Positions 34,445 to 42,924 of a stretch of 64,000 nt of DNA are shown here, in pieces (position 1 is the first letter of the stretch; each line of letters starts with the position of its first letter). The translations under genes and the position numbers were made by a program. Source of the stretch: Streptomyces sp. NBC_01233 (GTDB lineage Bacteria; Actinomycetota; Actinomycetes; Streptomycetales; Streptomycetaceae); contig NZ_CP108514.1 of NCBI RefSeq assembly GCF_035989305.1, positions 9,776,501-9,840,500 of the forward strand, read 5' to 3'. Under the pieces are notes generated by a model, which did not search any database, was not told where the DNA came from, and saw only the letters and a list, made by a program, of their open reading frames with translations.

Positions 34445-34498
34445 CTGCGGATTGTGATCCACGAGCCCGGGCGCCCTCAAGGGGATGCGGCCACCCGG

Positions 34499-35460
34499 TC
34501 ACCGCGCGGAGTCCGCGTGGGCACCGCGGGGCGTCCGCGCGGGCGTTGCGGGGGTCGGGCCCGGGCGCAGGCCCAGGGCCAGCCCCGCGACCACCACCAG
34601 CAGCCCCAGCCACACCGCCGGTCCCGGCACCCCGCTGCCGGTCAGGACCCCGGCGCCGGCCGCGGCCGGCGGCGCGACCCCGGTCAGCAGCCCGGCGCGG
34701 CCCGCGCCCACGGAGGCCACCGTGCGGTACCAGAGCAGGAAGGCCACCGCCGTCACCATGACGGCGAGGTACCCCGCCGCCCCCCACTGGACCGGCCCCA
34801 GCGAGCCCAGGTCGGCAGGGCGCTCGAATGCCACCGCGAGCCCCGCCAGCATCAGCGCCCCCAGCCACACCGCGTGCACGGACACCCCCCACGCGCCGTG
34901 CCGGCGCAGCACCGGCACGGCGAGCAGGGTGAACCCGGCCTCGCAGCCCAGTGCGACCGCGGCCCAGCCCACCCCAGCGGCGTCCGTCCGGCCCGTCCCC
35001 TCGACCAGCACCGCCCCGGCCACCACCACCGGAGCCGCCAGCAGCACCTGGCGGCTGGGCCGCCGCCCCTCCAGGAACGGGCCGATCAGCCCCAGCAGAA
35101 TCGGTACGGAGGCCACCGCGACGGCGATGACGGCAGGTTCGGCGTGCGCCACCCCGCGCACGACGGCCACGTTGAACAGCACCAGCCCGGTGGCCGCGAT
35201 CCCGGCCAGCCACAGCCACTCCCGCCCGCGCGGCCGCAGGACCGGCACCCGCGCGGCCCGGGCCAGGGCGAACAGCAACAGCGCGGCGGCGGCGTACCGG
35301 ACGGCCTGCGTGCGAACAGCGGGGCGTCGACGAGCGAGCGGGAGACGGTGACGCTGCTGCCGACCAGCGCCATCCCCGCGATGCCGGGGGCCAGGTCCCG
35401 GAAGGCGGTGGAGGCTCCGGTCGTGGTCGTGGTCGTGTTCGTCGTGGAGGTTTTCTGCAT
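34499..35460 (-). pseudogene. EamA/DMT-family exporter, one frameshift
   Basis: The ATG at 35460 begins a polar, Thr-rich tail (TSTTNTTTTTTGAST), then FRDLAPGIAGMALVGSSVTV as TM1. Near 35312 the frame shifts and continues TQAVRYAAAALLLFALA with the remaining eight helices to 34499. Two EamA repeats would be present in the repaired protein (about 320 residues). It is divergent from a MocR regulator, a common pairing in which MocR controls the exporter. Confidence 0.78.
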
Positions 35461-35483
35461 GAGATCCAGCGTGGCTCCACAAT

Positions 35484-35525
35484 GGTCCGATGAGCAGGTC
35501 CAATGAAGGCGTGATGCAGGGGTCC
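35484..35525. promoter_or_regulatory. Possible MocR operator, three GGTCC copies
   Basis: GGTCC occurs at 35484-35488 (AATGGTCCG), 35497-35501 (AGGTCCAAT) and 35521-35525 (GGGTCCAAA), around the start of the mocR gene and 24 bases from the eamA start. MocR proteins bind direct repeats in divergent promoters. If so, the true mocR start may be ATG 35514 or later. Confidence 0.4.
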
Positions 35526-37007
35526 AAAAGCCCGAGCGGCTCGGACTTCCTCCAGCTCGACCTCGGCCAGGCCCCGCCGGGCGGCCGCACCGACTGGCTG
35601 GCGGGCCGGCTCCGCGCGGCCATCGCCGACGGCCGGCTGCCCGTCGGCAGCCGGCTCCCGGCCAGCCGCGTCCTCGCCGCCGAACTGCGCGTCTCCCGCG
35701 GGCTCGTCACCGAGGCCTACCAGCGGCTCGCGGAGACCGGCCAGGTCCGCGGCCGCGGCCGGGGCGGCACCGTGGTGGTCGCCGCCCCGCCGCCGGCGGC
35801 CGGGCCGACGCCCGCCCCGGACCGCGGCGGGCTGGTGGACGCCCTGCGCGCCGTGCCCTGCCGGATCGACCTCTCGCCCGGGGTCCCCGACCTCACCGCC
35901 TTCCCCCGTACGGCCTGGCTGCAGGCCGAGCGGCGGGTGCTCGCCGGTCTGACGCCGGCGGATTTCGGCTACGGCAACCCCCAGGGCGCGCCCGCCCTGC
36001 GCGAGGCGGTCGCCGGCTGGCTGGCCCGCAACCGCGGCATCCGCGCCGACCCCGACGAGGTGGTGATCGTCGCGGGCGTCGCCCAGGCCCTGGGGCTGCT
36101 GGCGCAGGTCCTGCGCGAGGAGGGCGTGCACCGGGTCGCGGTGGAGGACCCCGGCTCGCTCGGGGCCCGGCAGCAGCTCGAGTACGGGCGGCTGGAGACC
36201 GTTCCCGTACGGGTGGACGAGGCCGGGCTCGACGTGGCCGGGCTCCGCGCGAGCGGGGCCGGGGCCGTGCTGCTCACTCCGGCGCATCAGTTCCCGACCG
36301 GGGTGGTCCTCGACGGCGGGCGCCGCCGGGACCTGCTCGGCTGGGCGGCCGCCGGGGGCCTGGTCATCGAGGACGACTACGACGCCGAGCACCGCTACGA
36401 CCGCGCCCCCGTCCCCGCGCTGCGCGCCCTGCACCCCGAGGCCGTCTGCTACGCCGGGAGCGTCTCCAAACTCCTCGCCCCCGCCCTGCGCCTGGGCTGG
36501 CTGCTCGTGCCGCCGCGGCTGCGTGACGCGGTGACGGCCGCCAAGCGCTACGCCGACCTCGGCAACCCGGTCCTCGCCCAGCTGGTCCTCGCCCGGCTGA
36601 TGGACTCGGGCGAGCTGGAGCGGCACCTGCGCCACGTCCGCCGCCGCCACCGCCGTCGCCGCGACGCCATGCTCCGGGCCCTCGCCGACCACCTGCCGGG
36701 GGCCCGGGTGCACGGCGCGGCGGCCGGCCTGCACCTGATGGTCACCTTTGACGCGGCCGGTTTCGAGGACACGGCCCTGGCCTCGGCGGCGCTGGCCCTG
36801 GGCGTCAAGACCCACCCGCTGTCGTGGCACCGCGTCCGGCCGGGCCCGCCGGGCCTGATCCTCGGCTACGCGGCGGGCTCGGCCGGCGAGATCGAGGAGG
36901 GCGTCGCCACCCTGGGTACCGCCCTGCGCGGGCTGCCGGGAACCGGGCGACAAGTTTTTCCGGATCGGCGGCAACCTCCCGGAGGGTCGCGCGTCGTGCG
37001 GGGGTGA
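35490..37007 (+). CDS. MocR/GntR-family regulator with aminotransferase domain
   Basis: 505 residues. N-terminal GntR winged helix (WLAGRLRAAIADGRLPVGSRLP, then SRGLVTEAYQRLAETG), a linker, and a fold-type I PLP domain: VPDLTAFPRTAWLQAERRVL, GYGNPQG, DDYDAEHRYDR and the Schiff-base Lys in AGSVSKLLAPALRLGW. All PLP contacts seem kept. Members such as PdxR and GabR sense PLP or its amino-acid adducts. The divergent EamA exporter is the probable target. The tail (FPDRRQPPGG) after the last helix is unusual but short. Confidence 0.92.
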   Translation: MSRSNEGVMQGSKSPSGSDFLQLDLGQAPPGGRTDWLAGRLRAAIADGRLPVGSRLPASRVLAAELRVSRGLVTEAYQRLAETGQVRGRGRGGTVVVAAPPPAAGPTPAPDRGGLVDALRAVPCRIDLSPGVPDLTAFPRTAWLQAERRVLAGLTPADFGYGNPQGAPALREAVAGWLARNRGIRADPDEVVIVAGVAQALGLLAQVLREEGVHRVAVEDPGSLGARQQLEYGRLETVPVRVDEAGLDVAGLRASGAGAVLLTPAHQFPTGVVLDGGRRRDLLGWAAAGGLVIEDDYDAEHRYDRAPVPALRALHPEAVCYAGSVSKLLAPALRLGWLLVPPRLRDAVTAAKRYADLGNPVLAQLVLARLMDSGELERHLRHVRRRHRRRRDAMLRALADHLPGARVHGAAAGLHLMVTFDAAGFEDTALASAALALGVKTHPLSWHRVRPGPPGLILGYAAGSAGEIEEGVATLGTALRGLPGTGRQVFPDRRQPPGGSRVVRG

Positions 37008-37050
37008 AGGGCGCAGTCCCGCGTCCTCGACCCGACCGTGGAGAACCACC

Positions 37051-37518
37051 GTGAAGAACCTGAAGCGTGCCCTGCGCGCCCCCCTGGCCGTCCGTCGGAC
37101 GGCCGTGATCGCCGCCGCGGCGGCAGTGGCCGTCTCCCTCGCCGGTCCGGCCTCCGCCGCGAGCGGCAGCTCGCCCGCGCCCGCTCCGTCGGTCAGCGTC
37201 CCGGCCAGTGCCTCTCCCAGCGGGGGCGGGGCCAAGCCGGTTCCCTCGGTCAGCACCCCGCCGAGCGAGGGTTCGGGCGCGAAGAGCGCGGCTCCCGGCG
37301 CCGCTCCCAGCGCGGCCCCCAGCGTCGACGCGTCGAGCCCGGGGACGCCCGGTCCGGGGCCCAGCGCCTCCCCGTCCGAGGCGGGCCCCGCCGCCGGGGG
37401 GGCCGAGCTCGCGCATACTGGCTCCTCGGCGACCACCATGGCCCTCGGGGCGGGGGCCACCGGTCTGGTCCTCGCCGGCGCCGGAGCCCTGTACGCCGTG
37501 CGGCGCCGCGCGAACTGA
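37051..37518 (+). CDS. Sortase-anchored LAHTG surface protein
   Basis: 155 residues. A signal peptide (RRTAVIAAAAAVAVSLAG, cut after ASA) precedes 80 residues of Pro/Ser/Ala-rich, unstructured sequence. The C-terminus has LAHTG, a hydrophobic helix (ATTMALGAGATGLVLAGAGALY) and RRRAN, the class E sorting signal (LAxTG) of Streptomyces. After cleavage by sortase it would be linked to peptidoglycan. The GTG at 37051 follows GGAG. The ECF sigma gene begins 8 bases after its stop, so they share a transcript. Confidence 0.87.
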   Translation: MKNLKRALRAPLAVRRTAVIAAAAAVAVSLAGPASAASGSSPAPAPSVSVPASASPSGGGAKPVPSVSTPPSEGSGAKSAAPGAAPSAAPSVDASSPGTPGPGPSASPSEAGPAAGGAELAHTGSSATTMALGAGATGLVLAGAGALYAVRRRAN

Positions 37519-37526
37519 GGATTCCC

Positions 37527-38207
37527 GTGCTCCACCTCGCACCACCCGTCGGCCCCCTCACGCCCGGCTTCGGCCGGGCGTGGCGGGGCCTGTGGTCGTT
37601 GCTGCGCCGAGAGCGTTCCGCCCCGCCGGCCTCGCCGCGGTCGCACGAGGACCCGTACGGGCCTCCGGACGGGTCCTCGTACGGAGACCCGTACGGGCAC
37701 ACGGGCCACGGCGAACCGCAGCCGCCCACCGTCACCGAGCTCTACCACGCGCACCGGCTGCGGATGGTCCGGCTGGCGGTGCTGCTCGTCGACGACCTGG
37801 CCACGGCCGAGGACGTGGTCCAGGACGCCTTCACCGCCCTGTACCGGCGCCACGGTGAGCAGATCACCGAGGTCGACAACGCCCTCGGCTACCTGCGCAC
37901 CGCGGTCGTCAACACCTCGCGCTCCGTACTGCGCCGCCGGCGCACCGTACGGGCCTGGACCCCGTCGCCGGAGGCCGACGTGCCGTCCGCCGAGGACCAC
38001 GTGGTCCTGGACGAGGCGCACCGCGAGGTGCTCGCCGCGCTCGGCCGGCTCACGGCGCGCCGCCGCCAGGTCCTGGTGCTGCGCTACTGGGCCGACCTCA
38101 GCGAGGCGGAGATCGCGGCCACCCTCGGGATCAGCCGGGGAGCGGTCAAGTCCAATGCGAGCCGCGGTCTGGACGCGCTGGAACGGATTCTGGAGGGACG
38201 GATATGA
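37527..38207 (+). CDS. ECF (SigE-like) RNA polymerase sigma factor
   Basis: 226 residues from GTG 37527, with GAGG six bases upstream. A Pro/Gly/Tyr-rich N-terminal extension of about 70 residues comes first. Sigma region 2 reads HRLRMVRLAVLLVDDLATAEDVVQDAFTALYR-like (seen as DLATAEDVVQDAFTAL) and region 4 LTARRRQVLVLRYWADLSE and ISRGAVKSNASRGLDAL. It is coupled by ATGA to the next gene, a membrane protein that probably holds it inactive. Targets are unknown. Confidence 0.9.
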   Translation: MLHLAPPVGPLTPGFGRAWRGLWSLLRRERSAPPASPRSHEDPYGPPDGSSYGDPYGHTGHGEPQPPTVTELYHAHRLRMVRLAVLLVDDLATAEDVVQDAFTALYRRHGEQITEVDNALGYLRTAVVNTSRSVLRRRRTVRAWTPSPEADVPSAEDHVVLDEAHREVLAALGRLTARRRQVLVLRYWADLSEAEIAATLGISRGAVKSNASRGLDALERILEGRI

Positions 38208-38725
38208 CGCGTGACGGCGAACGCCTCGCCGAACGGCCGGTCGAGCGGCGGCTGCGGCAGGCCCTCGACGCCCGCGCGGACAGCATCGACGTCCGCCGGC
38301 TGCGCCCCGCGGATCCGCCGGGACCGCAGGTGAGGCGGCTGCCCGTGGAAAGGCTGCGGCGGTTCGCGCTGCCCCTGGCGGGTCTGGCGGCCGTTGCGGC
38401 CGCCGGGATCGGCTACCTGCTGCTCGCCCCGGATCCGGCGCCCGGCCCGACGCCTCCGGCCACCCCGCCGAAGGTCACGGGTCCCGGCCCGTCCCCGGAG
38501 TCCTCGCCGACGCCCTCGCCGAGTTCCGCCGGGTCGGCGCAGCCGAGCCCGGGCGTGGACGCGTCGGGGCGCCCGGTGGAATCGGATCCTCCGGCCGCGT
38601 CGGCGAGCCCCCCGACCGCGCCCCCCTCGAAGGGCTCGGGGTCGGTCTCGCCGTCGGCGGTCCCGTCCACCCCGTCGGGCCGGGCGGTGACCTCCTCGCC
38701 GCCGGCCACCGGCGGTCCGCGCTAG
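38204..38725 (+). CDS. Putative anti-sigma factor or sigma-linked membrane protein
   Basis: 173 residues. A cytoplasmic N-terminus of about 50 residues (ERLAERPVERRLRQALDARA), one membrane helix (FALPLAGLAAVAAAGIGYLLL) and a Pro/Ser/Thr-rich outer segment. No zinc-binding HxxxCxxC motif is seen, so it is not a ZAS-type anti-sigma factor. Position and 4-base overlap with the ECF gene suggest it regulates that sigma factor; this is inference. Confidence 0.75.
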   Translation: MTRDGERLAERPVERRLRQALDARADSIDVRRLRPADPPGPQVRRLPVERLRRFALPLAGLAAVAAAGIGYLLLAPDPAPGPTPPATPPKVTGPGPSPESSPTPSPSSAGSAQPSPGVDASGRPVESDPPAASASPPTAPPSKGSGSVSPSAVPSTPSGRAVTSSPPATGGPR

Positions 38726-38762
38726 GAGCCGGACCGCGCCGGTATCCGGCGCCGCGCCGGGG

Positions 38763-39215
38763 TCAGCGGCGCAGGTTCTCCACGGCCGACACCAGCGGGG
38801 CGAGTTCCGGGTTGCGCGAGGCCTCGTCCAGGGCCTCGCGCAGCGCGGTGTCGTTCGTGGGCCGGGCCGCGGCCAGGAGGGCCAGACCCGCCTCGCTCAC
38901 GTCGGTGTAGATGCCCCGGCGGTCGGTGTCGCAGATGTAGCGGTTCAGCAGGCCGCGGTCCTCCAGCCTGCTGACCAGCCGCGTCGTCGCGCTCTGGCTG
39001 AGCACCACCGAGTCGGCGACCTGGTGCATCCGCAGGTGCCCGCCCGGGCCGCTGTGCTGGCGGCTGAGGACGTCGAGGAGCGAGTACTCGCGCACGCTCA
39101 GGCCGTGCCCGGCCTGCAGGGCCCGTTCGATGTGCGTCTCGATCCGCCCGTGCAGGAGGGAGAGGGCGCACCAGCCCTGGGAGAGGGCGGTGAGCGCGCT
39201 GTCCGTGGCCGTCAT
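38763..39215 (-). CDS. MarR-family transcriptional regulator
   Basis: 150 residues, ATG 39215 after GAGGAAG. Winged helix: LSVREYSLLDVLSRQHSG, then MHQVADSVVLSQSATTRLVS and the wing RYICDTDRRGIYTDVSEAG. Flanking helices form the dimer interface. It is divergent from the MFS exporter gene, and repeated TGCAAT-type sites lie between them, so it probably represses both. Ligand unknown. Confidence 0.92.
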   Translation of the reverse strand: MTATDSALTALSQGWCALSLLHGRIETHIERALQAGHGLSVREYSLLDVLSRQHSGPGGHLRMHQVADSVVLSQSATTRLVSRLEDRGLLNRYICDTDRRGIYTDVSEAGLALLAAARPTNDTALREALDEASRNPELAPLVSAVENLRR

Positions 39216-39274
39216 GGGCTTCCTCCGTCGAAGCGTGCTGCCGGGTGCGGGGTGTGTGATCCCAGGATAGGGCA

Positions 39275-39317
39275 CGTCTGCAATAGCCCGCGCTTGCAAA
39301 TATCTCGCGTCTGCAAT
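39275..39317. promoter_or_regulatory. MarR operator region with repeated TGCAA sites
   Basis: CGTCTGCAAT occurs twice (39275-39284 and 39308-39317), with CTTGCAAAT (39293-39301) in between. TTGCA (39294-39298) and TGCAA (39312-39316) also form an inverted pair. The region is markedly AT-richer than its surroundings and lies 60 bases from marR and 87 from the MFS start. Confidence 0.6.
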
Positions 39318-39403
39318 TAATGTGGACGCATGTAAGCGGCGATCGCAATCGTGTGCCGCTTGCTGCACCCGCACCGCCACCTCCCCTGAAGGGCACCTCC
39401 CCC

Positions 39404-40624
39404 ATGCCTCTCGCACTCCTCGCCCTCGCCGTCGGGGCCTTCGGGATCGGCACCACCGAGTTCGTGATCATGGGCCTGCTCCCCGAGGTCGCCGGTACGT
39501 ACGGCGTCTCGATCCCCACCGCGGGCTTCCTGGTCACCGGCTACGCCCTCGGCGTCGTCCTCGGCGCGCCGCTCATGACCGTCCTCGGCACCCGCATCCC
39601 GCGCAAGCGCATGCTGATGCTGCTCATGGGCCTCTTCATCGCGGGCAACGTGCTCTCCGCCCTCGCCCCCTCCTTCGGCGTCATGCTGGCCGGCCGCGTC
39701 GTCGCCTCCCTCGCGCACGGCGCCTTCTTCGGCATCGGCGCGGTCGTCGCCGCCGAACTCGTCGCCCCGCAGAAGAAGGCCGGAGCCATCGCCATGATGT
39801 TCACCGGCCTGACCGTGGCCAACGTCGTCGGCGTCCCGCTCGGCACCTTCGTCGGGCAGACCCTCGGCTGGCGCGTCACCTTCCTGATCGTCGCCTCGCT
39901 CGGTGTCGCCGGGCTGCTCGGCATCGCCCGCCTGGTCCCCGAACTGCCCCGGCCCGAGGGCGGCGTACGGATCCGCCGGGAGCTCGCCGCCTTCCGCAAC
40001 GTGCAGGTGCTGCTCGCGATGGCGATGACCGTGCTCGGCTTCGGCGGCGTCTTCGCCGCGATCACCTACATCACCCCGATGATGACCAACGTCGCCGGCT
40101 TCGCCGACTCCTCCGTCACCTGGCTCCTCGTCCTCTTCGGCCTGGGCATGGTCGCCGGCAACCTCATCGGCGGCCGGTACGCCGACCGCGCGCTCATGCC
40201 GATGCTGTACGTGTCCCTCGGCGCGCTCGCCGTCACCCTGGCCGTCTTCACGCTCACCGCCCACACCAAGGCCGGCGCCGCCGTCACCGTGGTGCTGATC
40301 GGCGCCCTCGGCTTCGCGACCGTGCCGCCGCTCCAGAAGCGGGTCCTGGACCAGGCCGCCGGGGCGCCCACCCTGGCCTCTGCCGTCAACATCGGCGCCT
40401 TCAACCTCGGCAACGCCCTCGCCGCCTGGCTCGGCGGGCTCGTGATCGCCGCCGGACTCGGCTGGACCGCCCCGAACTGGGTCGGCGCGGCGCTGGCCGC
40501 CTCCGCCCTGGTCCTCGCCCTCGTCTCCGGCGCACTGGAACGCCGTACGACCGGGCGCGCCGGCCGGGTCGTCGCGGCAGCCGCGGCCCGCGAGGCGACC
40601 GCCGCCGCACCCGCCCGCCACTGA
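39404..40624 (+). CDS. MFS exporter (AraJ/CmlA-like, DHA1)
   Basis: 406 residues, 12 helices: LALLALAVGAFGIGTTEFVIMG, the typical opening of AraJ/YdhP-type exporters, GTRIPRKRMLMLLMG as the conserved loop, and the second half beginning VLLAMAMTVLGFGGVFAA. Probable proton-driven efflux of small organic compounds. The ATG at 39404 is the first in frame with the family start. Followed at 45 bases by HbpS, with which it probably forms an operon under MarR control. Confidence 0.92.
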   Translation: MPLALLALAVGAFGIGTTEFVIMGLLPEVAGTYGVSIPTAGFLVTGYALGVVLGAPLMTVLGTRIPRKRMLMLLMGLFIAGNVLSALAPSFGVMLAGRVVASLAHGAFFGIGAVVAAELVAPQKKAGAIAMMFTGLTVANVVGVPLGTFVGQTLGWRVTFLIVASLGVAGLLGIARLVPELPRPEGGVRIRRELAAFRNVQVLLAMAMTVLGFGGVFAAITYITPMMTNVAGFADSSVTWLLVLFGLGMVAGNLIGGRYADRALMPMLYVSLGALAVTLAVFTLTAHTKAGAAVTVVLIGALGFATVPPLQKRVLDQAAGAPTLASAVNIGAFNLGNALAAWLGGLVIAAGLGWTAPNWVGAALAASALVLALVSGALERRTTGRAGRVVAAAAAREATAAAPARH

Positions 40625-40669
40625 TCCACCCCTCATCCCCGTACGCAACCCCCGCAAGGAGAAACCGGC

Positions 40670-41098
40670 ATGTCCACCTCCCCCCGCACCGCCGTCGCCG
40701 CCCTGACCACCGAGGACGCCGAGCTGCTCGTCGGCGTCGCCAAGTCCGCCGCAGAAGCGGCCGGGGCCACGGTCAGCGTCACCGTCCTCGACGCCGGCGG
40801 CCACCTGCTCGCCTTCCGCCGTGACGACCGGGCCGTACTGATCTCCGGCGAGACCAGCATCCGCAAGGCCTACACGGCCCTCCAGCTGAACGCGCCCACC
40901 GCCGACCTCGTCGACGCGGTCCGCCCCGGAGGCCCCTTCCACACGCTGCCCACGGCCCTGGACCGTCCCCTGCTGTTCATCGCGGGCGGGCTGCCCGTCC
41001 ACCGCGACGGCCGGCTCGTAGGTGCCATCGGCGTCGGCGGCGGAGCCCCCGACCTGGACCACGCCCTCGCCGCCACGGCGCTCGACGCCCTGGTCTGA
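40670..41098 (+). CDS. GlcG/HbpS heme-degrading domain protein
   Basis: 142 residues, ATG 40670 after AAGGAG. Family pattern: ATVSVTVLDAGGHLLAFRRDD, KAYTALQLNAPT, FIAGGLPVHRDGRLVGAIGVGGG, DHALAATALDAL. HbpS of Streptomyces binds heme and modulates a redox sensor kinase; this paralogue has no signal peptide and no SenS/SenR neighbours. Its link to the MFS gene suggests a detoxification role, by context only. Confidence 0.9.
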   Translation: MSTSPRTAVAALTTEDAELLVGVAKSAAEAAGATVSVTVLDAGGHLLAFRRDDRAVLISGETSIRKAYTALQLNAPTADLVDAVRPGGPFHTLPTALDRPLLFIAGGLPVHRDGRLVGAIGVGGGAPDLDHALAATALDALV

Positions 41099-41157
41099 CA
41101 CCGCCGGGTCGCGCGCCCGTGTCCCCCGTGCCAGGTTGGGTACGGGGACACAGGTGC

Positions 41158-42795
41158 ATGATGCGGAAACCGAGGCTTCACAGGAGGGTCCACACCATCG
41201 CGACGGCAACGGCCGCCGCGCTGGTGACTCTCGCCGTTCCGAGCTGCACGGCCGCCTCGGACGAGGCGCGTGCCCCCGCCGCCCCGGGCTCCTCCACGAC
41301 GGCGGCCGGCCCGGCCGAAGCCGCCCCGACACCGCCCACCCCCACCCCCACCCCCGCCCCGACGCAGTCCTACCCGCTGTCCACCGCTCCGCGCACCATC
41401 CCCGCCGTACGGGAGCACGCGCCGGCCCGCGGCCCCGGCTGGAAGCCCGCCCCCGACGCCCGCGTGGTCGTCGCACAGGGCGACGCCGCCGCCCTGTCCG
41501 ACGAGGCCAAACTGCTTGCCGGGGAACTGGGCCTCAAGTACGGCGACTCGGCGGCGCCGCGCGCCGGCGACGTGGAGCTCTCCCTCGGGGGTGCGGGCAA
41601 GCCCGAGTCGTACACCCTCACCGTCAAGGACCGCACGGTCCGGATCAAGGGCCCCGACGAGGCCGGGGTCTTCTACGGCACCCGCACCCTCAAACAGGCG
41701 GTGAAGAGCGCCGGTTCGGCACCCGAGGGCACCGTGAACGACGCCCCGGCCAAGCCCCAGCGCGGCCTCAACCTCGACATAGCGCGCAAGCACTTCACCC
41801 CCGACTGGATAGAGGACCGGCTGCGCGAGATGGCCGACCTCAAACTCAACCAGCTCGGCCTGCACTTCTCCGACGACCAGGCCTTCCGCATCCAGTCCGA
41901 CACCCACCCCGAGATCGTCTCCACTCCGCACCTCACCAAGGCGCAGGTGCGTGAGATCACGGCGCTCGCCTCCCGGCTGCACATCACCGTGGTCCCCGAG
42001 ATCGACTCGCCCGGACACCTCGGCGCGGTGCTGCGCGCCCACCCCGACCTGCAACTGCGCGACGTACAGGGCAGGGCGGTCAAGGGAGCGGTGGACATAT
42101 CCAACCCGGCGGCCGCGAAGCTCGTCGACGACCTGCTGCGCGAGTACCGGCCGCTGTTCCCCGGCGGAGCCTGGCACCTGGGCGCCGACGAGTACCAGGC
42201 GCTGGTCTACCGGGACCCGCAGGCTTCCTTCCCGCAGCTCGCCCGCGCGGCGCAGCAGCGGTACGGCCCCTCGGCGCGCGTGCAGGACCTGGCCACGGGC
42301 TGGCTGAACGACCGCGCCGACGTGGTCCGCCCGTCGGGCAAGGCGCTGAAGGCGTGGAACGACGGCTTCTTCTCGGGCGGGGTGACGAGCGCGGCCAAGG
42401 ACATCCAGGTCGAGTACTGGACCGGCAAGGAGATCGGCGCCCGGCCGCCGCTGGAGTACCTGCGCGAGGGCCGCAAGCTGGTGAACCTCAACGACGAGTA
42501 CCTGTACTACGTGCTCGGCGAGCCGAACGAGTTCACCTATCCCACCGGCCGGCGGATCTACGAGCAGTGGACACCGCTGGTCCTGCGCGGCACCACCCCC
42601 GTGCCGGCCTCCTACGGCGACCAGATCCTGGGCGGGCGCCTCGCGGTCTGGGCCGACCTGTCCGGCGCCCAGACCCAGGCCCAGGTGGCGGAGGGCATCC
42701 GGCTGCCGCTGGCCGCGCTCTCCCAGAAGGTCTGGGACTCCCGCGCACCCCAGCTGCCCTGGTCCGGCTTCCAGTCCCTCGCCGACCGGCTCTGA
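41158..42795 (+). CDS. Secreted beta-N-acetylhexosaminidase (GH20), possible lipoprotein
   Basis: 545 residues. N-terminal signal (ATATAAALVTLAVPSC) with a weak lipobox (VPSC), followed by a Pro/Thr linker, a GH20b domain (YTLTVKDRTVRIKG, EAGVFYGTRTLKQ) and a TIM barrel: PQRGLNLDIARKHFTPDW, VVPEIDSPGHLG, and the catalytic pair Asp344-Glu345 in HLGADEY. It removes terminal GlcNAc/GalNAc from chitooligomers or glycoproteins, complementing the chitinase in this window. The ATG pair at 41158/41161 leaves the start ambiguous by one codon. Confidence 0.92.
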   Translation: MMRKPRLHRRVHTIATATAAALVTLAVPSCTAASDEARAPAAPGSSTTAAGPAEAAPTPPTPTPTPAPTQSYPLSTAPRTIPAVREHAPARGPGWKPAPDARVVVAQGDAAALSDEAKLLAGELGLKYGDSAAPRAGDVELSLGGAGKPESYTLTVKDRTVRIKGPDEAGVFYGTRTLKQAVKSAGSAPEGTVNDAPAKPQRGLNLDIARKHFTPDWIEDRLREMADLKLNQLGLHFSDDQAFRIQSDTHPEIVSTPHLTKAQVREITALASRLHITVVPEIDSPGHLGAVLRAHPDLQLRDVQGRAVKGAVDISNPAAAKLVDDLLREYRPLFPGGAWHLGADEYQALVYRDPQASFPQLARAAQQRYGPSARVQDLATGWLNDRADVVRPSGKALKAWNDGFFSGGVTSAAKDIQVEYWTGKEIGARPPLEYLREGRKLVNLNDEYLYYVLGEPNEFTYPTGRRIYEQWTPLVLRGTTPVPASYGDQILGGRLAVWADLSGAQTQAQVAEGIRLPLAALSQKVWDSRAPQLPWSGFQSLADRL

Positions 42796-42924
42796 GCGGG
42801 GACACAGGTCCGCGATCTGCAACAGTCCGACACCGGGCCGGTGACGAACGACTTTCGGCCATCGTTCCGGCCTGATCCCGGCGCTACGTTGACGCTCCGC
42901 TTCGACGTGGCAAAGGGAGACGGC

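Noticed and set aside
33903..38021. A 1,372-codon open frame on the minus strand
   Set aside because: It runs antisense through MocR, the sortase substrate and the sigma factor, has no domain sequence and is typical of the stop-poor shadow frames of high-GC DNA.
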